A stretch of DNA of 64,000 bases, taken from Nocardia sp. NBC_00416 (GTDB lineage: Bacteria; Actinomycetota; Actinomycetes; Mycobacteriales; Mycobacteriaceae). The stretch is from contig NZ_CP107932.1 of assembly GCF_036032445.1 (NCBI RefSeq), positions 3,846,501 through 3,910,500 on the forward strand, read 5' to 3'. Shown here one piece after another: positions 44,423-52,518 of this stretch. The notes under the pieces were generated by a model. That model saw only the letters and a list, made by a program, of their open reading frames with translations, was not told where the DNA came from and made no database searches. Position 1 is the first letter of the stretch; each line of letters begins with the position of its first letter. A program made the translations under genes and the position numbers.

Positions 44423-44739
44423 GCTTAGGAGGCGTCGTTACCGGCAGCGTTATGCCCGAATCCAACAGGTAACAGTTAATGAGCAGCAAACCATTCGTCG
44501 ATGCGCGACAGGGGTCGCACCGCAAAACAAACTTGCGGTCTCATCCGTGCCACTGGAACCTACTTCAGCTACTGGAACAGGCAATACTCCGAATAATAAC
44601 GACCGAATTTGCACAACCCCACATTTTCGAAAGACGAGCTGTGATGGTTGTCTCTAGATTTGCCACCCGGTGTCCAGGCGGAGATTTCTCCGTTACGGTG
44701 AAACACAACGCCGCACCGACTCCGAACGGAGGTTCTGCT
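44423..44739. other. Intergenic region with AT-rich stretch
   Basis: No supported gene. This 317-bp stretch is less GC-rich than its surroundings and should hold the promoters of the sirtuin gene and of the small gene at 44740. One short perfect hairpin CGGAGA-TT-TCTCCG lies near 44685. Confidence 0.4.
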
Positions 44740-45048
44740 ATGGCCCGCCACCGCACTCCCCGTACAGCAGACCTGCAGGTCGGTTACCACACTTCCGGAA
44801 ATTACGGCAATAACGGTTTGATAAACCACGCCGCCGGGTACCCGGAAAATATGACAGCACTGCGTAACCGACCTACCCGGATAGCCGGCATGGAATGGGG
44901 CACCGCACTGCTGGCCCTCGCCACCTGCCTCATTTTCAGTACCGGTATCGCCGCTATCACGCAATCCTTCGCGACCGCCCTCGCGGCCACCGCCGCGATC
45001 CTCATCGGTCTCGGATTCACGCTCCGCATCCTGAGATCCCCCCGCTGA
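44740..45048 (+). CDS. Small membrane protein, 102 aa
   Basis: GGAGG precedes the ATG at 44740 at good spacing. The N-terminal half is polar (MARHRTPRTADLQVGYHTSG); two helices follow (GTALLALATCLIFSTGIAAI and a FATALAATAAILIGLGF segment). No family recognised. It may be a small envelope protein. Confidence 0.65.
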   Translation: MARHRTPRTADLQVGYHTSGNYGNNGLINHAAGYPENMTALRNRPTRIAGMEWGTALLALATCLIFSTGIAAITQSFATALAATAAILIGLGFTLRILRSPR

Positions 45049-45103
45049 CCGGAGTCCGCGCGCCCCGTCCGCGAATATCTGCCCGCACAGCTAGTCTGCG
45101 TGC

Positions 45104-45328
45104 ATGGTATCCGGGGACGGGTCCGACGACACCATCGGCGGCGACGGGGGCGGTTCCCCCGGCGAGCCCGCCGACGGGCCGCCGCGAACACGGAGCACAG
45201 ATCCGTCGGTCGACAGCGGCTGGCTGAACCGGCCGTCCCGTCCGCACACCCCACACCGGCCCCGCCTGTCAACGGTGCTGTTGGTCGTCGCGTTCGTCGC
45301 GGTTCTCTTCCTCTATCTGATCCTGTGA
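45104..45328 (+). CDS. Small single-TM protein, 74 aa
   Basis: The polar, Gly/Asp/Pro-rich N-terminal part (MVSGDGSDDTIGGDGGGSPG) is followed by one C-terminal transmembrane helix (LSTVLLVVAFVAVLFLYLIL). The tail-anchored layout looks genuine, and similar proteins are found upstream of smpB in related genomes. No named family. Confidence 0.55.
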   Translation: MVSGDGSDDTIGGDGGGSPGEPADGPPRTRSTDPSVDSGWLNRPSRPHTPHRPRLSTVLLVVAFVAVLFLYLIL

Positions 45329-45386
45329 CCCGGCTGAGCAGCGACCGGGAATAATCCCGTTGCTCCAGCGGCTTAAGGTTGTCGAT

Positions 45387-45860
45387 ATGAAGGAGAACGG
45401 GCGCAAGGTCATCGCGACCAACCGCCGGGCACGGCACAACTACACGATCCTGGACACCTACGAGGCCGGGATCGCGCTGGTCGGTACCGAGGTCAAGAGT
45501 CTGCGTGAGAGCAAGGCCTCACTGGTGGACGCCTTCGCGACAGTCGACAACGGCGAAGTGTGGTTGCGGGGTCTGCACATCCCCGAGTTCAGCCACGGCA
45601 CCTGGACCAACCACGCACCGCGCCGGGTCCGCAAACTATTGCTGCACAAACGGGAGATCGAACGACTCGTCGGCAAATCCCGTGAGGGCAACCAGACCCT
45701 GGTTCCGCTGTCGATGTATTTCTCCGACGGCAAAGTGAAGGTCGAGCTCGCCCTCGCCAAGGGCAAGCAGGACTACGACAAACGCCAGGACCTGGCCCGC
45801 CGCACCGCCGAGCGCGAGGTGACCCGCGAGATCGGCCGCCGAATCAAGGGCATGCGCTGA
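45387..45860 (+). CDS. smpB: SsrA-binding protein SmpB
   Basis: This is a 157-residue protein. Hallmarks are the NRRARHNYTILDTYEAGIAL start, GTEVKSLRESKASLVDAFAT, and the C-terminal basic helix REIGRRIKGMR. It binds tmRNA and delivers it to stalled ribosomes. The ATG at 45387 starts MKENGRKVIATN. The tmRNA gene follows within 90 bp. In mycobacteria smpB follows ftsX, but here ftsE lies about 17 kb downstream. Confidence 0.96.
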   Translation: MKENGRKVIATNRRARHNYTILDTYEAGIALVGTEVKSLRESKASLVDAFATVDNGEVWLRGLHIPEFSHGTWTNHAPRRVRKLLLHKREIERLVGKSREGNQTLVPLSMYFSDGKVKVELALAKGKQDYDKRQDLARRTAEREVTREIGRRIKGMR

Positions 45861-45887
45861 GCACGGCGTACGCACCGGAAAACGGGA

Positions 45888-45916
45888 ATGAACCGCGGCG
45901 GCCGAGGTGTTAACAT
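45888..45916 (+). promoter_or_regulatory. Candidate ssrA promoter
   Basis: A weak -35-like ATGAAC (45888-45893) and a -10-like TAACAT (45911-45916) are 17 nt apart and lie 30 nt before the mature tmRNA 5' end, which would leave a short 5' leader to be removed by RNase P. Confidence 0.4.
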
Positions 45917-45945
45917 GACTAGCCCGGCAAGGTGCCGGGGCGTGC

Positions 45946-46311
45946 GGGGCTGAACGGTTTCGACTGCGTACGTAGATTCAGGGGAAGCGTGTCGGTGCAG
46001 GCAAGAGACCACCGTAAGCGTCGTTGCAACCAATTAAGCGCCGATTCCAATCAGCGCGAGTACGCTCTCGCTGCCTAAGCGATAGCGTCTCTGTCGGCCC
46101 GAGGTTCGCCCTCGGCTTCGGTGCCGGCATCAGCTAGAGGGCTCACCGTGCGACTCGGTCGCGGAGTAACACGGGACATCCAACAGCGACTGGGATCGTC
46201 ATCCCGGCTTGTTCGCGAGACCGAGAGATCCGAGTAGAGGCACAGCGAACTGCACACGGAGAAGCCCTGGTGAAGCGGCGGAGGACCCGGGTTCGATTCC
46301 CGGCAGCTCCA
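45946..46311 (+). ncRNA. ssrA: Transfer-messenger RNA (tmRNA)
   Basis: The 5' end GGGGCTGAACGGTTTCGAC and 3' end GGTTCGATTCCCGGCAGCTCC form the tRNA-like acceptor (GGGGCTG with CAGCTCC) and T-arm. The tag frame starts at GCC 46040 and reads ADSNQREYALAA followed by TAA (46076-46078), matching the actinobacterial tag type. The CCA tail is not encoded. Length about 366 nt. Confidence 0.97.
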
Positions 46312-46315
46312 CTCG

Positions 46316-46350
46316 AGCCCCTCATCCACAACTGTGGATGAGGGGCTTTC
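46316..46350 (+). terminator. Intrinsic terminator after ssrA
   Basis: A 15-bp inverted repeat (46316-46330 with 46333-46347; stem starts AGCCCCTCATCCACA) is followed by TTTCTC. It lies just beyond the tmRNA 3' end and is a strong terminator candidate. Confidence 0.85.
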
Positions 46351-46457
46351 TCGTGCTCAGCGCATGCTCTCGCGACTGCGGCCGACAAGATCGGGCCCTG
46401 ATCGAGGCGTACCCGTAGCGGGGCAGCGGACCGACCCGGTTCCGGCGCCGTGGGCGC

Positions 46458-47000
46458 TCATCGCTTCCGCACCGTTTCCCGCGCATTGTTCAATTGCTGC
46501 ATCAACGCGGTGTCCCCGTCCGGACGGTCGGGATGCAGGCACAGGGACAGGGCCTTGTACACACTGTCCACGAGCGGCTCGCCGACGGCGGCGAACAACT
46601 GCTCCGCCCAATCGCCGGGCCCGGGTGCGGGCGGAACTCGGTCCGCCACCACGTCCTGCAGACGCAGCACTTCTTCCTCCAGTCGGTGCGCGGCGGCGGC
46701 CATCGCCTCGTACTGCATCTTCCAGTGCTCGACGTCGTCGTCGGTTTCCCGGGGCTGCCGAGGGTGTTCGTTGGTCCAGGTGACCTTCGCACCGAATCGT
46801 TCCAGTTCGGTGCACAGTTGCGTGATCCCCGCGAATATCCGCCACTCACGATTGTCCCTGTCCCACTGGCGTTTTTCCCGGGAGATCACGGCCTCCAGCG
46901 CGGTGAACAGCTCGTCGTCGTATTCGCTGAAGGCGACGGCCCAATATTGGCCTCGGGGGGTAACGGTGACGGTCGCTCGCACTACGCGCGGCCGCCTCAT
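46458..47000 (-). CDS. J-domain-like protein with HARP-like N-terminal module
   Basis: This is a 180-residue protein. The N-terminal 75 residues (TPRGQYWAVAFSEYDDELFT ... RDNREWRIFAG) follow the W-x-x-x-F ... REWR pattern of HARP/SMARCAL-like modules. The C-terminal end KALSLCLHPDRPDGDTALMQ has the HPD signature of a J-domain. J-domain proteins stimulate DnaK; with no zinc or C-terminal DnaJ region this would be a specialised co-chaperone. The start ATG overlaps the end of the XRE remnant upstream. Confidence 0.65.
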   Translation of the reverse strand: MRRPRVVRATVTVTPRGQYWAVAFSEYDDELFTALEAVISREKRQWDRDNREWRIFAGITQLCTELERFGAKVTWTNEHPRQPRETDDDVEHWKMQYEAMAAAAHRLEEEVLRLQDVVADRVPPAPGPGDWAEQLFAAVGEPLVDSVYKALSLCLHPDRPDGDTALMQQLNNARETVRKR

Positions 47001-47326
47001 CTCGCGCTCCTCCCGCCTCGCCGCACGGAACCGGCCACGCACCGTGGATCGGTACCCGCCTGGAAGAACTGGCTGGTGGCGGCATCGGCGGGGTCCAGCG
47101 ATGGGTGGTCGGCTGCGACGGGCAGGCGATTGCGTTCGCGCAGCGGAACATCCAGGTGCTCGGCCGGCCGCAGCACCATGGCGCTGCTGGGCACGGTACG
47201 CCCGGTCGCTACGAAACTGATGTGCCGCGGCGACACTTCGGCCTGTATCGCCGGCTCGAGCTGACTCAATTTCCTCGGGTGCCGCCACTCCCGCAGTTGC
47301 CGGCCGACGGGCCCGTCCTCGATCAC
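46997..47326 (-). pseudogene. Truncated MmyB-type XRE regulator
   Basis: The frame reads MIEDGPVGRQLREWRHPRKL, SQLEPAIQAEVSPRHISFVA, a TGRTVPSSAMVLRPAEHLDV segment and LRERNRLPVAA. This matches the family's HTH and linker but with substitutions (RRRRK to RHPRK, SQLDLA to SQLEPA) and a premature end after about 109 residues, without the MmyB ligand-binding half. It overlaps the next gene by four bases. Likely decayed or a minimal paralogue. Confidence 0.6.
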
Positions 47327-47578
47327 AGGTCGAGTATCGCCGGGTCCGGCTGCTGCTCGCCACTACCACCCGGGTGATCCAGCCCCTACCCGATGCCGGA
47401 CAGCTCCCCGACGCAATGTTCTGACCGTCCCGTCTTCCGGATGAGCCCGGATTTCCCGCACCACCCGGACCGGGCACGGTACTCGGCACCGTTCATCGGA
47501 GCCGCCGGGCATCGCATCGGCTGCGGAACGGATCGCTGCCCCGCCGAGCGCGCTCGGCGGGGCCCGGACCCTACTCGA

Positions 47579-48796
47579 TCAGCTGACGCTGGTACGCACT
47601 CCGGCGGCGGCGAGGGACCCGCCGGCCAGCGCCACGGCGCCGGCGACAACAGCGAACAGTGTTACTCCCGTGGCGAACCCGAGATGATCGCTGAGCACAC
47701 CCAGGCCCAGAATCATCAGCCCGGCGAAGGCATAGGCGCCGATATTGAGAGCGGCGTTGGCCTCGGCCAGCCGACCGGCCGGGATATCGACATTGAGCAG
47801 GGACAGCCCGCCGAGCATCCCCGGACCGTAGGCCGCGCCGGCCAGAACGGCGGCCGCGGCCAGTACGGCTACCGAGGAGGTGTCGACCGCGACGACCAGC
47901 GACGCCACGCAGACGACGGTGCTCACCACCGAGATCAGCAGCAGCCGACGCACCGGCAGGCCGCGCAGTGCGAACTGGCTGGCGGTGGCGACGGCGAAGG
48001 TCAGGCAGGCCAGGACGCCGGCGACGATCCGGTTCGTCGTGCCCAGCAATTCCGAGAGCAGCGACGGCGCCAGTGACAGCATGAACGCGGTGGTGGTCAG
48101 CGCGGGACCCGCCACCGTGACGGCGACGAGCAGCTCGCGGCGGTTCGGTTGGGGTACCCGGGGCACACGGATCCAGGCGGTTGCGCGGGGCCCGTCGGCC
48201 CGCGGGATCGGCACCACTACGACGATGGCCAGCGCCACCAGCAGGAACACCGTCTCCACCAGGAATACGGTGACGGTCGGGCCGGGCACGGTTTCGGAGA
48301 GGACCCCGCCCAGCAGTGGTCCGAGGCCAGTTCCGACCGCGATACCGACCGCGCCCGCCAATGCGGCCGTACGGGTATGCGCCCGTCCCGCGATATCGCT
48401 CACCGCAGCCACCCCCGCGGAAACCATCGCGCCACTGGCGATACCGGTGAGCGTGCGCGCGATGAACAGGGCGATGATGCCCGGCGCCGCGGCGAAGATC
48501 AGGGCGGCGGCTATCGCGAGGACGAGGGCGGGCACCAGCACCGTCTTACGGCCGAGCCGGTCGGAGACGACTCCGGAGATCAGCAGGGCGAGGGCCATTC
48601 CGGCCATATAGCAGCAGAAGACGGCCGTGAGCGTGCTCTTGCTGAATCCGAATTCGGCCTGCCAGAGCACATACAGCGGGGTGGCCGCGTTGGCGAGAAC
48701 GAATACCGCGGCGATCGGCCACGCGGCCGACCAGACACGCAGCCGTGTGGCGTGGTCGCCGGGGGCGCGCGCTTCGAGAACGGCGGTTGCGGCCAT
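47579..48796 (-). CDS. MFS transporter
   Basis: This is a 405-residue, 12-helix exporter. TM1-2 have VFVLANAATPLYVLWQAEFG, and the loop after TM2 reads ISGVVSDRLGRKTVL. Repeat 2 begins TAFMLSLAPSLLSEL. The ATG at 48796 follows AGGAGTTGAAT and starts MAATAVLEARA. It is divergent from the ArsR-type regulator; the intergenic region has three copies of CAAGTACGA and a palindrome, so it is probably derepressed by that regulator's ligand. Confidence 0.88.
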   Translation of the reverse strand: MAATAVLEARAPGDHATRLRVWSAAWPIAAVFVLANAATPLYVLWQAEFGFSKSTLTAVFCCYMAGMALALLISGVVSDRLGRKTVLVPALVLAIAAALIFAAAPGIIALFIARTLTGIASGAMVSAGVAAVSDIAGRAHTRTAALAGAVGIAVGTGLGPLLGGVLSETVPGPTVTVFLVETVFLLVALAIVVVVPIPRADGPRATAWIRVPRVPQPNRRELLVAVTVAGPALTTTAFMLSLAPSLLSELLGTTNRIVAGVLACLTFAVATASQFALRGLPVRRLLLISVVSTVVCVASLVVAVDTSSVAVLAAAAVLAGAAYGPGMLGGLSLLNVDIPAGRLAEANAALNIGAYAFAGLMILGLGVLSDHLGFATGVTLFAVVAGAVALAGGSLAAAGVRTSVS

Positions 48797-48811
48797 ATTC
48801 AACTCCTGACT

Positions 48812-48882
48812 CAAGTACGAGTATTCTCGAACAAGTACGAACAAAGTCGAACTGTAGCATCAAGTACGATAATTGTCGTACT
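48812..48882. promoter_or_regulatory. Operator array between MFS and ArsR genes
   Basis: CAAGTACGA recurs at 48812-48820, 48832-48840 and 48861-48869. The last copy is half of the inverted repeat AGTACGA-N6-TCGTACT (48863-48882). ArsR-family proteins bind such 7+7 palindromes. It covers the likely promoters of both divergent genes. Confidence 0.6.
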
Positions 48883-48904
48883 GGACGACGAGCCGAGGAG
48901 AACC

Positions 48905-49285
48905 GTGCCGGATATCACCACTCGACGGGAGAGCCCGAGCGTTCCCAGCGATCCGCTACCCGAGCCCAGCCGTGCGGAGATGCGACTGGAAACGGTGCTG
49001 GCCGCCCTGAGCGATCCGCTGCGACTCAGCATCGTGCGGGCGTATTACCTGGACTCCGGAGGCGTCCCGCAGGCCTGCGGCTGGTTCGAGATCGACCGGC
49101 CGAAGTCCACACGCACACACCACTGGCGGGTGCTGCGCGAGGCGGGGCTCATCCGGCAGTGGCAGCACGGCCTGGAGCGCCGCAATGTGGTCCGGGTCGA
49201 CGACCTCGAGGCCCGGTTCCCGGGCCTGCTCGCCCTGGTCGCGAACTGGGAACCGGCGGCGAACGGAGCCCGGCTCGCACCATAG
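48905..49285 (+). CDS. ArsR-family helix-turn-helix regulator
   Basis: This is a 126-residue protein. The winged-HTH core contains LETVLAALSDPLRLSIVRAY (ArsR signature around LADPTRRxIL), SRT/STRTHHWRVLREAGLIRQW recognition helix and a wing with GLERRNVVRVDDLEARFPG. GTG 48905 follows GAGGAG. Divergent from the MFS gene, which it likely represses together with itself. Confidence 0.88.
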   Translation: MPDITTRRESPSVPSDPLPEPSRAEMRLETVLAALSDPLRLSIVRAYYLDSGGVPQACGWFEIDRPKSTRTHHWRVLREAGLIRQWQHGLERRNVVRVDDLEARFPGLLALVANWEPAANGARLAP

Positions 49286-49329
49286 AGAGAGTTGTCTGTA
49301 ACTCCTGGTCCTACCTATGTATGATCGCA

Positions 49330-49378
49330 GCTACCGGTGCACCACCCGTCGCGACGAGTCGCGGTCGGTACCGGTAGC
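49330..49378 (+). other. Long hairpin in the leader of the 49394 operon
   Basis: GCTACCGGT (49330-49338) and ACCGGTAGC (49370-49378) are exact inverted repeats with a 31-nt loop that itself contains GTCGCGAC-like palindromic bases. It ends 4 bp before the AAGGAGG ribosome site, so it could hide or mark the start of the transcript. Confidence 0.4.
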
Positions 49379-49393
49379 GATCAAGGAGGATCG

Positions 49394-50296
49394 ATGAGGC
49401 TGTTCGGCAACCCCGCCCCGACGCGAGCGACCGATCCGGGGGAGGTCGCGTTGAACGCCCGCGACGTCCGCTTCGACTGGACCGCTGTCCCACTGCACTG
49501 GATGCCCACCGAGCCCATCGCCTCCCATGTCATGAACTCGCTGAACCTGCTGTTGCCCGAAGGTGAACGCAGCTTCCTCACCACATTCGGCGAAGCCCTG
49601 CCGTTCGTGCGGGACGAGAAACTGCGCGAGGACATGCTCGGCTTCATCGGTCAGGAATCGATGCACGCCGAAACTCATGCGGGCTCGCACGCCATGCTGC
49701 TCACCGCCAACGGCATCGATCCGGGCCCGTTCCTCCGGCAGGCCGAATATCTCTTCCGCAAGACCATCGGGCCGCGCCGGGCGACCACCACCCGGGCCGG
49801 ACGACAACAGTTGGTGGACCGGCTCGGCGTCATCGCGTCGCTGGAACACTTCTTCGCCTTCCTCGGCGACTGGGTGCTCAACAGCGACCTGGAAGAGTTC
49901 GGCGCCGACCCGCGCATGCTGGACCTGTACCGCTGGCACGGCGCCGAAGAAGTGGAACACCGCAATGTGGCCCACGATGTCGCCGAATACTTCGGGGTCG
50001 GATACCTGCGCCGCGGCGCGCTGATGCTGCTGGTGTTCCCCTCGTTCCTGGTGCTGCTCGTCCGCGGTACCAAATACCTGGTACATCAGGACCCGTCGCT
50101 GCCCGACCTCGGCTATCCGCGGCTCCTGCTCCGGATCTTCGAATCCATGTGGCGCGGGGCGCTGCCCGGGATTCCGTCCCTGCTGATCAGCGCGCTGTCG
50201 ACCTTCAAACCCGGATACAGCCCGGAGTCGGTCGGTTCCACCGCGCAGGCGATCGCCTACCTGGCGCAGTCCCCGGCTGCCCGGGCCGCCTCGTGA
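49394..50296 (+). CDS. Metal-dependent hydrolase family protein (PF10118-like)
   Basis: This is a 300-residue protein. The helical core has acidic/His pairs typical of a diiron-like four-helix bundle: LGFIGQESMHAETHAGSH, then a SLEHFFAFLGDW helix and WHGAEEVEHRNVAHDV. This matches the predicted metal-dependent hydrolase family found beside ferredoxin reductases in actinobacteria. AAGGAGG precedes the ATG (49394). Its stop overlaps the start of the reductase gene (GTGA), so the two are coupled. Confidence 0.8.
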   Translation: MRLFGNPAPTRATDPGEVALNARDVRFDWTAVPLHWMPTEPIASHVMNSLNLLLPEGERSFLTTFGEALPFVRDEKLREDMLGFIGQESMHAETHAGSHAMLLTANGIDPGPFLRQAEYLFRKTIGPRRATTTRAGRQQLVDRLGVIASLEHFFAFLGDWVLNSDLEEFGADPRMLDLYRWHGAEEVEHRNVAHDVAEYFGVGYLRRGALMLLVFPSFLVLLVRGTKYLVHQDPSLPDLGYPRLLLRIFESMWRGALPGIPSLLISALSTFKPGYSPESVGSTAQAIAYLAQSPAARAAS

Positions 50297-51408
50297 CTGT
50301 CACGACCCCGGAATCGGCCACGCTCCCACTGCCGGACGATCTGCACAGAAGGCGTCACCCGGACCGGACCATGCGCCTGCTCGACGCCCTGGTGAACGCC
50401 CGGCTGCGCTGGACCGCGATCACCAACCGGCGCGACCTCGCGCCGCGCCGCGACGACCGGCGGATTCCCGTCCGGGTCGTCGGGCGGCGGATCGAAGCGC
50501 ACGACAACGATGTGGTGAGCCTGCGCTTCGCCGCGGTGGACGGGCGTGCGCTACCGGCGTGGCGGCCCGGGGCGCATCTGGACCTCGAGCTGCCGTCCGG
50601 ACGCCTGCGGCAGTACTCGCTGTGCGGCGATCCGGCCGACACCCGGACCTATCGGATCGCGGTGCGCCGTATCCCCGACGGCGACGGCGGCTCCGCGGAG
50701 ACGCACCGCGCGGTGGAGGTCGGCACGACACTGTTCGTGCGGGGACCACGCAACGCGTTTCCCTTCGCCGTACCCGGTTACGGGTCACCGGCCACCCGGC
50801 TGCGCTTCGTCGCCGGCGGAATCGGCATCACCCCGATCCTGCCGATGATGCGGCTGGCGCACTCCCTGCGCGTCGACTGGACGATGCTCTACACCGGCCG
50901 CTCCCGGGACGCACTCCCCTTTCTCGACGAGGTGGCGGGGTTCGGCGACCGGGTCACGGTCCGCACCGACGATCGCGACGGGTTGCCGACCGGCGCGGAA
51001 CTGTTGCGCGGCGTCGGCCCCGATACCGCCGTGTACTGCTGCGGACCCGCGCCGATGGTCGGTGTGATCGGTGCCGCCGTCCGCGGAATGCCCGGTGTGG
51101 AACTGCATTCGGAGCGGTTCTCGGCGCCGCCGATCGTGAACGGCACACCGTTCGAGGTCGAACTCGCCCGCGGCGGCGAAGTGCTGGCGGTACCGGCAGA
51201 TCGATCCGTCCTGGATGTGCTGCTGGCGCAACGACCGGACCAGCCGTACTCATGTCGCCAGGGGTTCTGCCGCACCTGCAAGGTCCGGGTACTGGCCGGT
51301 GCACCCGACCACCGCGATACCGTCCTCACCCCCGCCGAGCGTGCCGCGGGCGATCTGCTCGCCTGCGTATCACGCTGCGCGGGTGAACGTCTGGTACTCG
51401 ACCTGTAG
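50293..51408 (+). CDS. PDR/VanB-type oxidoreductase (FMN, NAD and plant-type 2Fe-2S domains)
   Basis: This is a 371-residue protein. Flavin/NAD part: RQYSLCGDPAD (RxYS flavin motif) and FVAGGIGITPILPM (NAD-binding GGxGxTP). The C-terminal ferredoxin domain holds SCRQGFCRTCKV, with four Cys near residues 321, 326, 329 and 358 spaced for a 2Fe-2S cluster. It would move electrons from NADH to an oxygenase or to the diiron-like protein encoded just upstream. The GTG at 50293 overlaps that gene's stop. Confidence 0.9.
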   Translation: MTVTTPESATLPLPDDLHRRRHPDRTMRLLDALVNARLRWTAITNRRDLAPRRDDRRIPVRVVGRRIEAHDNDVVSLRFAAVDGRALPAWRPGAHLDLELPSGRLRQYSLCGDPADTRTYRIAVRRIPDGDGGSAETHRAVEVGTTLFVRGPRNAFPFAVPGYGSPATRLRFVAGGIGITPILPMMRLAHSLRVDWTMLYTGRSRDALPFLDEVAGFGDRVTVRTDDRDGLPTGAELLRGVGPDTAVYCCGPAPMVGVIGAAVRGMPGVELHSERFSAPPIVNGTPFEVELARGGEVLAVPADRSVLDVLLAQRPDQPYSCRQGFCRTCKVRVLAGAPDHRDTVLTPAERAAGDLLACVSRCAGERLVLDL

Positions 51409-51445
51409 CAACGACCACCACCGCCGACAGCACCGAGGAGCAATC

Positions 51446-52456
51446 GTGACGGACCCGAGAACCGAACTCACCGCGACCGAGCGAACCGTCCGCAGCGGCG
51501 CCTTCGACCTCGCGGTCTACGAATACGGCGACCCGGCCGCGGAAACCGTCGTACTGGTGCACGGCTGGCCCGATACCAATCACCTGTGGCACGGCGTGAT
51601 CCCGATCCTGGCCCGGCGATTCCATGTGGTGGCCTACGACACCCGGGGGCACGGCGCCTCGACCCGCACCGACCGGGTCGCCGATTTCCGGCTCGAAGAG
51701 CTCGCCGCGGACTTCTTCGCGGTCGCCGACGCGGTCAGCCCCGAACGCCCGGTCCATGTGCTCGCGCACGACTGGGGCTCGGTGCAGGTCTGGGAGGCCG
51801 TCTGCGAGCCGCGCGCCACCGAGCGGATCGCCTCGTTCACCTCGGTATCCGGGCCGAACCTCGACCACCTGGGCAAATGGGTGCGGTCCCGGTTGCGCCG
51901 GCCCACCCCGCGCAATATCTGGCAGCCGTTCACCCAGCTGCTGTCCTCGGCCTATACCGGATTCTTCATGACCCCGGGCCTGCCGCGGCTGACCTTCGGG
52001 CTGTTCGCCACCGAACAGCGCTGGCGGCGGGTCATCCAGATCATGAACGACACCGCGGCCTCGACGATCTTCTTCGCCCCGACGCTGAAACGGGATATGG
52101 TCGACGGCCTGCTCATCTACCGCGCCAATATCGTTGCGCGCCTGCTGAATCCACGGGAGCGGACCACCGACGTGCCGGTGCAGCTCATCGTGGCCGGACG
52201 CGATATCGCGGTCCGGCCCGCCGGGTACGACGATACGGCGCAATGGGTATCGCGGTTGTGGCGCCGGGATGTGCCCGCCGGACACTGGATGCCGTTCTCC
52301 CATCCCGAACTGCTGGCCACCGCGACAGCAGAACTGGTCGACGCGGTCCAGCAGGGCGGCGTCGACGCCGGGACGTCCGCCCGGCTCTCGCTCGGCGAAC
52401 CGACGGAACCGGCGCGGCGCCTGCGTGCGGTGCGGCCCACTGGTACAGATCGCTGA
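51446..52456 (+). CDS. Alpha/beta hydrolase, EphD-like
   Basis: This is a 336-residue protein. The fold markers are LVHGWPDTNHLWHGVIP (oxyanion HGWP as in epoxide hydrolases), YDTRGHGAS and AHDWGSVQVW, with Asp as the probable nucleophile. The C-terminal His motif is GHWMPFSHPE. It resembles the N-terminal hydrolase half of mycobacterial EphD but lacks the SDR half. GTG 51446 follows GAGGAG. It is the last gene of the diiron/reductase operon. Confidence 0.85.
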   Translation: MTDPRTELTATERTVRSGAFDLAVYEYGDPAAETVVLVHGWPDTNHLWHGVIPILARRFHVVAYDTRGHGASTRTDRVADFRLEELAADFFAVADAVSPERPVHVLAHDWGSVQVWEAVCEPRATERIASFTSVSGPNLDHLGKWVRSRLRRPTPRNIWQPFTQLLSSAYTGFFMTPGLPRLTFGLFATEQRWRRVIQIMNDTAASTIFFAPTLKRDMVDGLLIYRANIVARLLNPRERTTDVPVQLIVAGRDIAVRPAGYDDTAQWVSRLWRRDVPAGHWMPFSHPELLATATAELVDAVQQGGVDAGTSARLSLGEPTEPARRLRAVRPTGTDR

Positions 52457-52496
52457 ATTTCGCATTCACCGCGTCCCCCCAAGCGCATCCGGCGCA

Positions 52497-52514
52497 CCCG
52501 GTCTTCGCACCGGG
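52497..52514. terminator. Hairpin between convergent genes
   Basis: CCCGGT-CTTCGC-ACCGGG forms a 6-bp stem with a 6-nt loop in the 62 bp between two converging stop codons. There is no T-run, so it would be a weak bidirectional terminator. Confidence 0.4.
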
Positions 52515-52518
52515 CAGC

